Assembly (NCBI GenBank): GCA_029961685.1
Contig: JARWKL010000007.1
Location: forward strand, 10,873,406-10,937,405
DNA from: Aristolochia californica
Taxonomy: Eukaryota > Streptophyta > Magnoliopsida > Piperales > Aristolochiaceae
Reading direction: 5' to 3'
Length of the DNA stretch: 64,000 bases
This document shows, piece after piece, positions 36,301 to 50,400 of the stretch. Below the pieces are notes generated by a model. It was not told the DNA's origin, ran no database searches, and saw only the letters and a list, made by a program, of their open reading frames with translations. Positions within the stretch are counted from its first letter, which is position 1; every line of letters begins with the position of its first letter. The position numbers were made by a program, and so were the translations under genes.

Positions 36301-37645
36301 TTTCTTACAAAAATATATCCAGTTACGCATGATTGACCGATAAATAACTTTAAGATCATCAATGATTATAAGGTCAACATTTTTTTAAAAGGGCAAAATA
36401 TCCCACTGCACCCAAACTTGAGAATTTAATGAGGTTTGGATCTATAGGTCATGTGCATCTTTAAAATGTTTCAAGCATGCATAACCACATTTAAAACATG
36501 TGCAAGATCAATTAGAAATCTCTTTCTTCTAAAAATTCCAAGCTATCATGGTTCAACTAGTGGAATTTTCCAAACTTGGATATCAAAGCTTTTGTGTTCA
36601 TTTGTGGTGTGTGAATAAATTTTCTTAGCTTACATTTGCTGTTGTTCAAAATGTTTTGCATACATAAACTCTAAAATTTTGATTTTGTTGTGATCTGCTT
36701 GCCTTTATCTTTTTTGTTTACAAGAGATAAAGGGAAAAATGAAAACTCAAGTTTTGATTTAAGGAAAAAGTATACATCTAAAATGGAAATGCACAAATGT
36801 TGAGAGAGATAATTCCAAAAAGTGCCTGTAACTTTTAGGGATAGTAAACTCTTTCTAGTTTTTATATATCAAGTTTTGCAATCGTCGAAAAAAAAGGGGG
36901 AGACGGGGGAATTTTTAGCTGAGTGTTGACTCCCATTCCGTAAGTCTTTTCTTACAAAAATATAGCCTGTTACGCAAGATTGTCCGATAAATCACTTTAC
37001 AATCATCTATGATTGTTAGTAAAACGTTTTTGTAAATGGGCAAAATAATGGCTTGTTTGGCTGACGTAAATATCCAACCACTCCCTTACTTGACAATTTC
37101 AAGAGGTTAGGATCCGTAGGTCATATGCATCTTTAACATGTTTCAAGCATACATATCCACATTTAAAACATGTGCAGGATGAATTAGAAATCTCTTTCTT
37201 ATAAAATTCCAAGCAATCAGGGTTAAACTTTTGGAATTTTCCAAACTAGGATATATAAAATTTTGTGTTCATTTGTGGCGTGTGAATAAATTTTCTTTGC
37301 TTAAATTTGTTGTTGTTCTAAATTTTTTGCATACATAAACTCTAAAAGTTTTATTTTGTTGTGACCTGTTTGCCTTTATATATTTTGTTTACCAGAGATA
37401 AAGGGAAAAGTGAAAACTCAAGTTTCGATTTAAGGAAATAGTATACATCTACAATGGAAATGCACAAATTTAGAGAGATATAATTCCAAAAAGTGTCTGT
37501 ATCTTATAGGGATTGTAAAGTCTTTCTAGTTTTTATATTTCAGGTTTTGCAATTGTCGGGAAACAAAAGGGGTGGCGGGGGAATTTTTAACTGAGTGTTG
37601 ACTCCCAATCCATAGGTCATTTCTAACAAAATTATAACCTATTAT
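27330..37645 (+). repeat. Satellite block with 527-bp deletion monomers
   Basis: At 27,325-27,414 two anchors are 89 bp apart: a new block starts with gtttcgctcgggtaaat just after the anchor of the previous one. Two monomers (28,752-29,279 and 33,970-34,496) are about 527 bp because of the same deletion between the G-rich tract and gtaaatatcccacc (joins near 29,207 and 34,413). Other units are close to 670 bp. The block ends in tattatg at 37,645, where the array changes strand. Confidence 0.88.
27845..27866 (+). repeat. Run of 22 G bases
   Basis: The G-rich tract of this monomer, normally of the form gggggaggcggggg, is here an uninterrupted run of 22 G followed by T and GGG. It may be a slippage expansion, could form a G-quadruplex, and could be an assembly length error. 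Confidence 0.9.
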
Positions 37646-40600
37646 GTGTGCAAAAAAGTTAGAATAATAAAAAATGTAAGAAAAGAAATTTATTCACACA
37701 CCACCAATGTACACAAAAGGTTTGATATCCAAGTTTGGGAAATTCCACTAGTTCAACATTGATTGCTTGGAATTTTATAAGAAAGAGATTTCTAATTGAT
37801 CATGCACATGTTTTAAATGTGGGTATGCATGCTTGGAACATGTTAAAGATGCAGATGACCTACGGATCCAAACCTCATTAAATTCTCAAGTTTGGGTGCG
37901 GTGGGATATTTTCCCATGCCAAAATAGGCATTATTTTGCGCATTTTCTAAAAATCTGACCTAACAATCATAGATGATTTTAAATTGATTTATCAGTCAAT
38001 CATGCGTAACGAGCTATATTTTTTTAAGAAATGACTTATGGATTGTGAGTCAACACTCGGCTAAAAATTCCCCAGCCTGCCCCTTTTTTTCTCGACGATT
38101 TAGAAACGTGATATATAAAAACTAGAAAGAGTTTACAATCCCTAAAAGTTATAGACACTTTTTGGAATTATCACTCTCTACATTTGTGCATTTCCATTTT
38201 AGATGTATACTTTTTCCATAAATCAAAACTTAACTTATCACTTTTCCCTTTATCTCTCGTAAACAAAAAAGATAAGGCAAACAGATAACAACAAAATGAA
38301 AATTTTAGAGTTTATGTATGCAAAAAATTTATATTAACAGCAAACATAATCAAAGAAAATTTATTCACACGCCACAAATGAACACAAAAGTTTTGATATC
38401 CAAGTTTGGGAAGTTCCACTAGTTCCACCCTGATAGTTTCGAATTTTATAAGAAAGAGATTTCTAATTCATCCTGCACATGTTTTAAATGTGGATATGCA
38501 TGCTTGAAACATGTTAAAAATGCAGATGACCTATGGATCCAAACCTCATTAAATTCTCAAGTTTGGGTTCGGTGGGATATTTACCCTAGCCAAACAAGCC
38601 ATTATTTTGCCCTTTCACAAAAAAGTTGACCTAACAATCATAGATGATTGTAAAGTGATTTATCGATCAATCATGCTTAACGGGCTGTATTTTTGTATGC
38701 AATTACTTATGGATTGGGAGCAACACTTAGCTAAAAATTCCCCTACCTCTCTCTTTGTTTCCCGACGATTGCAAAACCTGATATATAAAAACTAAAAAGA
38801 GTTTACAATCCCTAAAAGTTACAGAAACATTTTGGAAATATCTCTCTCTACATTTGTGAATTTCTTTTTTAATTGAACACTTTTTCATTAAATCAAAACT
38901 TGAGTTTTTATTTTTCCCTTTATCTCACGTAAACAAAAAAGATAATGGCAAACAGATCACAACAAAAAGAAAATTTAAGAGTTTATGTGTGCAAAAAATT
39001 TAGAACAACAACAAATGTAAGCAAAGAAAATTTATTCACACACCACAAATGTACACAAAAGGTTTGAAATCCAAGTTTGGGAAATTCCACTATTTCAACC
39101 CTGATAGCTTGGAATTTGATAAGAAAGATATTTCTAATTGATCCCGCACATGTTTGAAATGTGGATACGCATGCTTGAAACATGTTAAAGATGCAGATGA
39201 CGTACGGATCCAAACCTCATTAAAATCTCAAGTTTGGGTGCGGTGGGATATTTACCCATGCCAAAATAGGCATTATTTTGTGCATTTTCTAAAAACCTGA
39301 CCTAACAATCATAGATGATTTTAAATTGATTTATCAGTCAATCATGCGTAATGGGCTATATTTTTGTAAGAAATGACTTATGGATTGGGAGTCAACACTC
39401 AACTAAAAATTCTCCCGCCTCTCCCTTTGTTTCCCGACGATTGCAAAACAAGATATATAAAAAATAGAAAGAGTTTACAATCCCTAAAAGTTACAGACCC
39501 TTTTTGGAATTACCTCATTATATTTTCAAGTTTGGGTGCGGTGGGAAATTTACCTGAGCCAAACATGTCATTATTTTGTCAATTTACAAAAAAATTGACC
39601 TAACAATCATAGATGATTGTAAAGTGATTTATCTGTCAATCATACGTAATGGGCTATATTTTTGTATGAAATGACTTAAGGATTGGGAGTCAACGCTCAG
39701 CTAAAAATTCCCCCGCCTCCCCCTTTGTTTCCCGATGATTGCAAAACCTAATATATAAAAACTAGAAAGAGTTTACAATCCTTCAAAGTTATCTCTCTCT
39801 ACATTTGTGCATTTCCATTTTAGATGTGTACTTTTTACTTAAATCAAAACTTGAGTTTTCACTTTTCCCTTTATCTCTCTTAAACAAAAAAGAAAAAGGC
39901 AAACAAATCACAACAAAATGAAAATTTTAGAGTTTTTTTGTGTGCAAAAAATTTAGAACAACAAGAAATGTAAGCAAAGAAAATTTATTCACACACCACA
40001 AATGAACACAAAAATTTTTATATCAATATTTGGGAAATTCCACTAGTTCAACCCTCATAGCTTGGAATTTTATAAGGACGAGATTTTTGATTGATCTTGC
40101 ACATGTTTTAAATGTGGATATGCATGCTTGAAACATGTTACAGATGCATGATGAGCTACGGATCCAAACCTCATTAAATTCTCAAGTTCGGGTGTGGTGG
40201 GATATTTACACAAGCCAAACAAGCCAGTATTTTCCCTATTACAAAAAATCTGACCTTACAATCATAGATGATTGTAAAGTGATTCATCGGTCAATCATGC
40301 GTAACGGGCTATATTTTTGTAACAAATTACTTATGGATTGGGAACCAACACTCAGCTAAAAATTCCCCTAACTCTCGCTTTATTTCCCGACGATTGCAAA
40401 ACCTGATGTATAAAAACCAGAAAGAGTTTACAATCCCTAAAGGTTACAGAAACATTTTGGAAATATCTCTCTCTACATTTGTGAATTTATCTTTTAATTG
40501 TATACTTTTTCCTTAAATCAAAACTTGAGTTTTTACTTTTTCCTTTATCTCACGTAAACAAAAAAGATAATGGCAAACCGATCACAACAAAAAGAAAATT

Positions 40601-41590
40601 TGAGAGTTTATGTGTGCAAAAAAATTAGAACAAAAAAAAATGTAAGCAAAGAAAATTTATTCACACACCACATATGTACATAAAAGGTCTGATATCCAAG
40701 TTTGGGAAATTCCCCTAGTTCAACACAAATAGCCTGGAATTTGATAAAAAAGAGGTTTCTAATTGATCTCACACATATTTTAAATATGGATTCACATGCT
40801 TGAAACATGTTCAAGATGCAGATGACGTACGGATCCAAACCTCATTAAATTCTCAAGTTTGGGTATGGTGGGATATTTACCTGAGCCAAACAAGGCATTA
40901 TTTTGTGCATTTTCTAAAAAGCTGACCTAACAATCATAGATGATTGTAAAGTGATTTATCAGTCAATCATGAGTAACGGGCTATATTTTTGTAAGAAATG
41001 ACTTATGGATTTGGACTCAACTCTCAGCTAAAAATTCCCCCGCCTCCCCCTTTGTTTCCAGACGATTGCAAAAAAAGATAAATAAAAACTAGAAAGAGTT
41101 TACAATCCCTAAAAGTTACAGACACTTTTTGGAATTATCTCTCTATACATTTTTGCATTTCCATTTTAGATGTATACTTTTTCCTTAAATTAAAACTTGA
41201 GTTTTGACTTTTCCCTTTATCTCACGTAAACAAAAAAGATAAAGGCAAATAGATCACAACAAAATGAAAATTTTTGAGTTGATGTGTGCAAAAAATTTAG
41301 AATAACAACAAATTTATTTACACACCACAAATGAACACAAAACGTTTGATATCCAAGTGTGGGAAATTCCACTAGTTCAACATTGATTGCTTGGAATTTT
41401 ATAAGAAAGAGATTTCTAATCGATGTTGGACATGTATTAAATGTGGATATGCATGCTTGAAACATGTTAGAGATGCAAATGAACTACGGATCCAAACCTC
41501 ATTAAATTCTCAAGTTTGGGTGCGGTGGGAAATTTACCTAAGCCAAACAAGCCAATATTTTGCCCATTTACAAAAAAACTGACCTAACAA
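37646..41590 (-). repeat. Inverted segment of the satellite (3.9 kb, about six monomers)
   Basis: From tgtgcaaaaaagttagaat at 37,646 to gacctaacaa at 41,590 every monomer landmark is reverse-complemented (catgcttgaaacatgttaaag instead of the anchor). Flipping it restores the monomer phase at both ends, with 38 bp missing at the left joint and about 10-15 bp at the right. One unit near 39,513 has lost about 390 bp. Open frames here fall on the opposite strand to those of the rest of the array, simply because of the inversion. Confidence 0.95.
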
Positions 41591-44279
41591 GTTTGCCCAT
41601 TTTAATTTTGTTGTGATGTATTTGCCTTTATCTTTTTTTTTTACACGAGATAAAGGGAAAAGTCAAAACTCAAGTTTTGATTTAAGGAAAAATTATACAT
41701 CTAAAATGGAAATGCACAAATGTATAGAGAGATAATTCCAAAAAGTGTCTGTAACTTTTAGGGATTGTAAACTCTTTCTAGTTTTTATATATCTTGATTT
41801 GTAATCATCGGGAAACAAAGGGGAAGGCTGGGGAATTTTTAGCTTAGTGTTGACTCCCAATCCATTAGTCATTTATTAAAAAAACACAGCCCGTTACACA
41901 TGATTGATTGATAAATCACTTTACAATCATCTATGATTGTTAGGTAAGTTTTTCAGAAAATGCACAAAATAATGCCTTGTTTGTCTCGGGTAAATATCCC
42001 ACCGCACCTAAACTTGAGAATTTAATGAGGTTTTGATCCGTAGGTCATCTGCATGTTTAACATGTTTCAAGCATTCATATCCACATTTAAAACATGTGCG
42101 GGATCAATTAGATATCTCTTTCTTATCAAATTCCAAGCTATCTGGGTTGAACTAGTGGAATTTACCAAACTTGGATATCAAACCTTTTCTATACATTTGT
42201 GGTGTGTGAATAAATTTTTTTGTTTACATTTTTTGTTGTTCTAAATTTTTTACACACATAAACTCTCAAATTCACTTTTTGTTGTGATCTGTTTGCCATT
42301 ATCTTTTTTGTTTACGTGAGGTAAAGGGAAAAGTAAAAATCAAGATTTGATTTAAGGAAAAAGTATACAATTAAAAAAGAAATTAACAAATGTAGAAAGA
42401 CATATTTCCAAAAAGTTTCTATAAGTTTTAGGGATTGTAAACTCTTTCTTGTTTTTATATATCAGGTTTTGCAATCGTCGGGAAACAAAGCGCGAGGTAG
42501 GGGAATTTTTAGCTGAGTGTTGACTCCCAATCCATAAGTAATTTCTTACAAAAATATAGCCAATTACGCAAGATTGACTGATAAATAACTTTACAATCAT
42601 CTGTGATATTTAAGTTAGTTTTTTTTTTAAATGGGAAAAATAATGACTTGTTTGGCTCGGGAAAATATCCCACCGCACTCAAACTTGAGAATTTAATGAG
42701 GATAGTTCAAGCATGCTTATCCAAATTTAAAACATGTGCAGGATAAATTAGAAATCTCTTTCTTATAAAATTCCAAGCTATCAGGTTGGAACTAGAGAAA
42801 TTTCCCAAACTTGGATATCGAACCTTTTGTGTTCATTTTTGGTGTGTGAATAAATTTTCTTTACTGGCATTTGTTAATGTTCTACATAAACTCTAAAATT
42901 TTAATTTTTTTGTGATATGTTTGCCTTTATCTGTTTTGTTTACGAGAGATAAAGGGAAAAGTGAAAACTCAAGTTTTGATTTAAGGAAAAAGTATACATC
43001 TAAAATGGAAAAGCACAAATGTAGAGAGATAATTCTAAAAAATGTTTGTAACTTTTAGGGATTGTAAACTCTTTCTAGTTTTTAAGTATCAGGTTTTGCA
43101 ATCGTTGAGAAGAAAAGGGGGTGGTTGGGGAATTTTTTGCTGAGTTTTGTCTCCCAAATCATAAATCATTTCTTACAAAAATATAGTCCGTTACACATGA
43201 TTGACCGATAAATCACTTTTCAATCATCTATGATTGCTAGGTCAGATTTTTTGTAAATGGGCAAAATAATGTCTTGTTTTGCTCGAGTAAATATCCCGCC
43301 GCACCCAAAATTGACAATTTAATGAGGTTTGGATCCGTAGGTCTTTTGCATCTTTAACATGTTTCAAGCATGCATATCCACATTTAAAACATGTCCAGGA
43401 GCAATTAGAAATCTCTTATAAAATTTCTAGCTATTTGGGTTGAACTAGTGGAATTTCACAAAGTTGGATGTCAAACCTTTTGTGTTCATTTGTGGTGTGT
43501 GAATAAATTAACTTTTCTTACATTTGTAGTTGTTCTAATTTTTTTTTCACACATAAACTCTAAAATTTTCATTTTGTTGTAATCTGTTTGCCTTTATCTT
43601 TTTAGTTTACAAGAGATAAGGGAAAAGTGAAAACTAAAGTTTTTATTTAAGGAAAAAGTACACATCTCAAATTGAAATGCACAAATGCAGAGAGAAATAA
43701 TTCCAAAAAGTGTTTGTAACTTTTAGGGATAGTAGACACTTTCTTTTTTTTATATATCAGGTTTTGCAAACGTCGGGAAACAAAGGGGGAATCGAGGGAA
43801 TTTTAGCTGAGTGTTTACTCCCAATCCATATGTCATTTCTTTAAATAAATTAGCCCATTACGTATGATTGACCGATAGATCACTTTACAATCATCTATGA
43901 TTGTTAGGTTAGCTTTTTTTAAAATGGGAAAATTAATGGCTTGTTGGCTCGGGTAATTATCCCACCACACCCAAACTTTACAATTTAATGAGGTTTGGAT
44001 TCATAGGTCAACTACATCTTTAACATGTTTCAAGCATGCATATCCACATTTAAAACATGTGCAAGATCATTAGAAATCTTTTTCTTATAAAATTCCAAGC
44101 TATCAAGGTTGAACTAGTGGAATTTCCCAAACTTGGATATCAAACCTTTTGTGTTCATTTATGGTGTGTGAATAAATTTTCTTTGCTTACATTTGTCATT
44201 GTTCTCAATTTTTTGCACACATAAACTCTAATATTTTTATTTTGTTGTAATATGTTTGCCTTTATCTTTTTTTTTATTA
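41591..44279 (+). repeat. Satellite block after the inversion
   Basis: Forward monomers resume with gtttgcccattttaattttg. Anchors are at 42,062, 42,703 (deleted from ggttt to aacat), 43,359 and 44,025. The first unit closely matches 24,870-25,980 (shared acacgagataaaggg, aagcattcatatcc, attagatatctc). Confidence 0.9.
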
Positions 44280-47200
44280 CGAGAGATAAGGGAAAAGTGA
44301 AAACTAAAGTTTTGATTTAAAGAAAAAGTACACATCTAAAATGGAAATACACAAATGTAGAGAGAGATAATTCCAAAAAGTGTTTGTAACTTTTAGGGAT
44401 TGTAACCTCTTTCTTGTTTTTATATATCAGGTTTCGTAATCGTCGGGAAACAAAGGGGGAGGCGAGGGAATTTTTAGTTGAGTGTTGACTCCCAATGCAT
44501 ATGTCATTTCTTAGAAACATATAGCCCATTACACATGATTGATCGAGAAATCACTTTACAATCATCGATGATTGTTAGGTCAGCTTTTTTGTAAAAGTGG
44601 CAAAATAATGGCATGTTTGGCTCGGGTAAATATCCCACCGCAACCAAACTAGAGAATTTAATGAAGTTTGAATCCGTAGATCATCTGCATCTTTAACATG
44701 TTTCAAGCATGCATATCCACATTTTAAACATGTGCAAGATCAATTAGAAATCTCTTTCAAATAAAATTCCAAGCTATCAGGGTTGAACTAATGGAATTTC
44801 CCAAACTCGGATATCAAAAATTTTGTGTTCATTTGTGGTGTGTCAATAAATTTTCTTTGCTTACATTCATTGTTGTTCTAAATTTGTTGCATACATAAAC
44901 TCTAAAATTTTCATTTTGTTGTGATCTGTTTGCCTTTATCTTTATTTGTTTATGAGAGATAAAGGGAAAAGTTAAAACTCAAGTTTTGATTTATGGAAAA
45001 ACTATACATCAAAAATGGAAATGCACAAATGTAGAGAAAAATAATTGCAAAAAGTGTCTGTAACATTAAGGGTTTGTAAACCCTTTCTTTTTTTTATATA
45101 TCAGGTTTTACAATCGTCAGGCAACAAAGGGGGAAGCGGGGGAATTTTTAGCTAAGTGTTGACTCCTAATCATAAGTCATTTATGATTGTTAGGTAAGCT
45201 TTTTTGTATATGGGTTAAATAATGTCTAGTTTGGCCCGGGTAAATATCCCACCGCACCCAAACTTGAGAATTTAATGAGGTTTGGATCTGTAGGTCATCT
45301 ACATCATTAAGATGTTTCAAGCATGCATATCGTTATTTAAAACAAGTGCAGGATAAATTAGAAATCTCTTTCTTATAAAATTCCAAGCTATGAGGGTTTA
45401 ACTAGAGAAATTTCTCAAACTTGGATATCAAACCTTTTGTGTTAATTTTTGGTGTGTGAATAAATTTTCTTTGCTTACATTTGTTAATGTTCTAAATGTT
45501 TTTCACACTTAAACTCTAAAATTTTCATTTTGTTGTGATCTGTTTGCCTTTATCTTTTTTGTTTACGAGAGATAAACGGAAAATGAAAACTCAAGTTTTG
45601 ATTTAAGGAAAAAGTATACATCTAAAATGGAAAATCACAAATGTAGAGAGAGATAATTCCAAAAAATGTCTGTAACTTTTAGGAATTGTAAACTCTTTCT
45701 ATTTTTTATGTATCGGGTTTTACAATCATTGAGAAACAAACGGGGAGGCGGGGGAATTTTTTCTGAGTTTTGACTCCCAATCCATAAGTCATTTCTTACA
45801 AAAATATAGTCCGTTACACATTATTGACCGATAAATTACTTTGCAATCATCTATGATTGCTAGGTCAGCTTTTTTGTAAATGGCCAAATTAATGGCTCTT
45901 TTTACTCGGGTAAATATCCCACCGCACCCAAACTTGACAATTTAACGAGGTTCGGATCCGTAGGTCTTCTGCATCTTTAACATCTTTCTAGCATGCATAT
46001 CCACATTTAAAACATGTGCAGGATCAACTAAATATGTTTTTCTTATAAAATTCCAAGCTATAACGGTTGAACTAGTGAAATTTCCCATACATGGACATCA
46101 AAACTTTTGTGTCCATTTGTGGTGTGTGAATAAATTTTCTTTGCTTACATTTGTTGTTGTTCAAAATTTTTTGCATACATCAACTCTAAAATTTTCTTTT
46201 TGTTGTGATCTCTTTGCCTTTTTTTTTTTTTGACGAGAGATAAAGGGAAAAGTGAAAACTCAAGTTTAGATTTAAGGAAAAAGTATAAATCTAAAATGGA
46301 AATGAACGAATGTAGAGAGAGATAATTCCAAAAAGTGTTTGTAACTTTAAGGGATTGTAAAATATTTCGAGTTATTATATATTAGGTTTTGCAATCGTCG
46401 CGAAACAAATGGGAAGGTGGGGGAATTTTTAGCTGAGTGTTGACTCCCAATCGATAAGTCATTTCTTACAAATATATAGCCCGTTACGCGTGATTGACTG
46501 AAAAATCACTATACAATCATCTACGATTTTTTGGTTTGTTTTTTTGTAAATTGGTAAAATAATGGCTCGTTTGGCTCGTGTAAATATCCCACAACACCCA
46601 AACTAGAGAATTTAATGAGGTTTGTATCCGTAGGTCATATGCATCCTTAACATGTTTCAAGCATGCATATCCATATTTAAAACATTTGCAAGATCAATTA
46701 GAAATCTCTACCTATAAAATTCGAAGCTATTAGGTATGAACTAGTGGAATTTCCCTAACTTGGATATCAATCCATTTGTGTTCATTTATGGTGTGTGAAT
46801 AAATTTTCTTTGCTTAAATTTGTTGTTGTTCTAAATTTTTTGCACACATCAACTCTAAAATTTTCATTTTGTTGTGATTTGTTTGCCTATATCTTTTTGA
46901 TTTACGAGAAATAATGGGAAAAGTGAAAACTCAAGTTTCGATTTAAGGAAAAAGTATACATCTAAAATGGAAAAGCTTATATATAGAGAGAGATAATTCC
47001 AAAAAGTGTCTATAACTTTTGGGGATTGTAAACTCTTTCTAGTTTTTACATATCAGGTTTTGCAATCGTCGGGAAACAAAGGGGGAGGTTGGGGAATTTT
47101 TAACTGAGTGTTGACTCCAAATCCATAAGTCATTTCTTCCAAAAATATAACCCGTTGTGCATGATTGATCGATAAATCACATCACAATCATCGATGATTG

Positions 47201-50200
47201 TTACGTCAGCTTTTTTTTAAATGGGCAAAATAATGGCTTGTTTGACTCAGGTAAATATCCCACCGCACCCAAACTTGGGAATTTATAGAGGTTTGGATCC
47301 GTAGGTCATCTGCATCTTTAACATATTTCCAACATTCATGTCAAAATTTAAAACATGTGCAGGATCAATTAGAAATCTCTTTCTTATAAAATTTCAAGCT
47401 ATCAAGGTTGAATTAATGGAATTTCAAAAACTTGGATATCAAACCTTTTGTGTTCATTTGTGGTGTGTGAATAAGTTTTCTTTGCTTACATTTGTTGTTA
47501 ATCTAACCTTTTTGCACACATAAACTCTTAAATTTTCATTTTGTTGTGATCTGTTTGCCTTTATCTTTTTTGTTTACGAGAGATAAAGGGAAAACTGTAA
47601 ACTCAAGTTTTAATTTAAGGAAAAGGTATACATCTAAAATGTAAATACAAAAATGTAGATAGAGATAATTCCAAAAAGTGTCTATAACTTTTAGGGATTG
47701 TAAACTCTTACTAGTTTTTATATCATGTTTTGCAATCGTCGGGAAACAAGGAGGAGCTGGGGAGTTTTCAACTGAGTGTTGCCTCCCAATCCATAAGTAA
47801 TTTCATACAAAAATATAGCCTGTTACGCATGATTGATAGATAAATCACTTTACAATCATCTATGATTATTAGGTCACCTTTTTTGTAAAAGGGAAAAATA
47901 ATGGCTTTTTTGGGTTGGTAAATTTCCCACCACACCCAAACTTGGGAATTCAATGAGGTTTGGATCCGTTGGTCATCTGCGTCTTTAACATGTTTTAAGC
48001 ATTCATATCCACATTTAAAACATGAGCAAGATCAATTAGAAATCTCTTTCTGATAAAATTTCAAGCTATCAGGGTTGAACTAGTGGAATTTCCCAAAGTT
48101 GGATGTCAAACCTTTTGTGTTCATTTGTGGTTGTGAATAAATTATCTTTTCTTACATTTTTAGTTGTTCTAATTTTTTTTCACACATAACTCTAAAATAT
48201 TCATTTTGTTGTGATTTGTTTGCCTTTATCCTTTTAGTTTACGAGAGATAAGGGAAAAGTGAAAACTAAAGTTTTGATTTAAGGAAAAAGTACACATCTA
48301 AAATGGAAATAAACAAATGTAGAGAGAGATAATTCCAAAAAGTGTTTGTAACTTTTAGGGATTGTAAACTCTTTCTTGTTTTTATATATCAGGTTTTGCA
48401 ATCGTCGAGAAACAAAGGGGGAGGCGAGGGAATTTTTAGCTGAGTGTTGACACCCAATGCATATGTCATTTCTTAGAAACATATAGCCCATTACGCATGA
48501 TTGACCGATAGATCACTTTACAATCATCTATGATTGTTAGGTCAGTTTTTTTGTAAAATGGCAAAATAATGGCTTGTTTGGCTCGGGTAAATATCCCACC
48601 GCAACCAAACTTGAGAATTTAATGAGGTTTGAATCCGTAGATCATCTGCATCTTTAACATGTTTCAAGCATACATATCCACATTTAAAATATGTGCATGA
48701 TCAATTAAAAATCTCTTTCTAATAAAATTCCAAGCTATCAGGGTTGAACAAGTGGAATTTCCCAAACTCGGATATCAAAAATTTTGTGTTCATTTGGTGT
48801 GTCAATAAATTTTCTGTGCTTACATTCATTGTTGTTCTAAATTTTTTGTATACATAAACTCTAGAATTTCATTTTGTTGGCATCTATTTGCCTTTATCTT
48901 TTTTGCTTACGAGAGATAAAGGTAAAAGTGAAAACTAAAGTTTTGATTTAAGGAAAAACTATACATCTAAAAATGAACAAATGAAGAAAGAGATAATTCC
49001 AAAAAATGTTTGTAACTTTTAGGGAATGTAAACTCTTTCTAGTTTTTATATATCAGGTTTTCCAATCGTAAGGAAACAAAGTGGGAGGTGGGGCAATTTT
49101 TAGTTGAGTGTTGGCTCCCAATCCATAAGACATTTCATCCAAAAATATAGCACGCTATGCATGATTGACAGATAAATCACTTTAAAATCTTCTATGATTG
49201 TTAGGTCACTTTTTTTGTTAATGGGAAAAATAATTGCTTGTTTGGCTCGGGTAAATTTCCCACCGCACCCAAACTTGGAAATTCAATGAGGTTTGGATCC
49301 GTTGGTCATCTGCATCTTTGACATGTTTCAAGCATGCATATCCACATTTAAAACATGTGCCAGATCAATTAGAAATCTCTTTCTTATAAAATTTCTAGCT
49401 ATTAGGGTTCAACTAGAGGAATTTCCCAAAGTTGGATCTCAAACCTTTTGTGTTCATTTGTGGGTGTGAATAAATTATCTTTTCTTACATTTGCAGTTGT
49501 TCTAATTTTTTTTCACACATAACTCTAAAATTTTCATTTTGTTGTGATTTGTTTGCCTTTATCTTTTTAGTTTACGAGAGATAAGGGAAAAGTGAAAAAT
49601 AAAGTTTTGATTTAAGGAAAATGTACACATCTAAAATGGAAATACACAAATGTAGAGAGAGATAATTCCAAAAAGTGTTTGTATCTTTTAGGGATTGTAA
49701 ACTCTTTCTTGTTTTTATATATCAGGTTTTGCAATCGTCGGGAAACAAAAAGGGAGGTGAGGAAATTTTTAGCTGAGTGTTGACTCTCAATCCGTATGTC
49801 ATTTCTTAGAAACATATAGACCATTACGCATGATCGCCCGTTAGATCACTTTAAAATCATCTATGATTGTTAGGTCAACTTTTTTGTAAATGGGCAAATT
49901 AATGGCTTGTTGGCTCGGGTAAATATCCCACCGCACCCAAACTTGAGAATTTAATGATGTTTGGATTCATAGGTCAACAACATCTTTAACATGTTTCAAG
50001 CGTGCAATTCCAAATTTAAAACATGTGCAAGATCAATTAGAAATCTCTTTCTTATAAAATTCCAAGCTATCAGGTTTGAACTAGTGGAATTTACCAAACT
50101 TGGATATCAAACCTTTTGTGTTCATTTATGGTGTGTGAATAAATTTTATTTGCATTCATTTGTTTTTGTTCTCAATTTTTTCACACATAAACTCTAATAT

Positions 50201-50400
50201 TTTCATTTTGTTATGATATGTTTGCCTTTATCTTTTTCTATTATGAGAGATAAAGGGAAAAGTGAAAACTCAAGTTTTGATTTAACGAAAAAGTAAACAT
50301 CTAAAATGGAAATGCACAAATGTAGAGAGAGATAATTTGAAACAGTGTCTGTAACTTTTAGGGAATGTAAACTTTTTCTAGTTTTTATATATCAGGTTTT
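44280..50400 (+). repeat. Higher-order repeat block, copy A (about 6.1 kb)
   Basis: Nine consecutive monomers have one-to-one partners in 52,257-58,392, at a distance of 7,964-7,976 bp. Private marks shared in order: gtaacctctttcttg (44,403); a 614-bp monomer with cataagtcattta joined to the ttgttagg part (45,178); aacatctttctagc (45,980); tccatatttaaaac (46,670); aacatatttccaac (47,320); aaaacatgagcaag (48,015); and aatttgaaacagtg (50,335). Confidence 0.9.
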
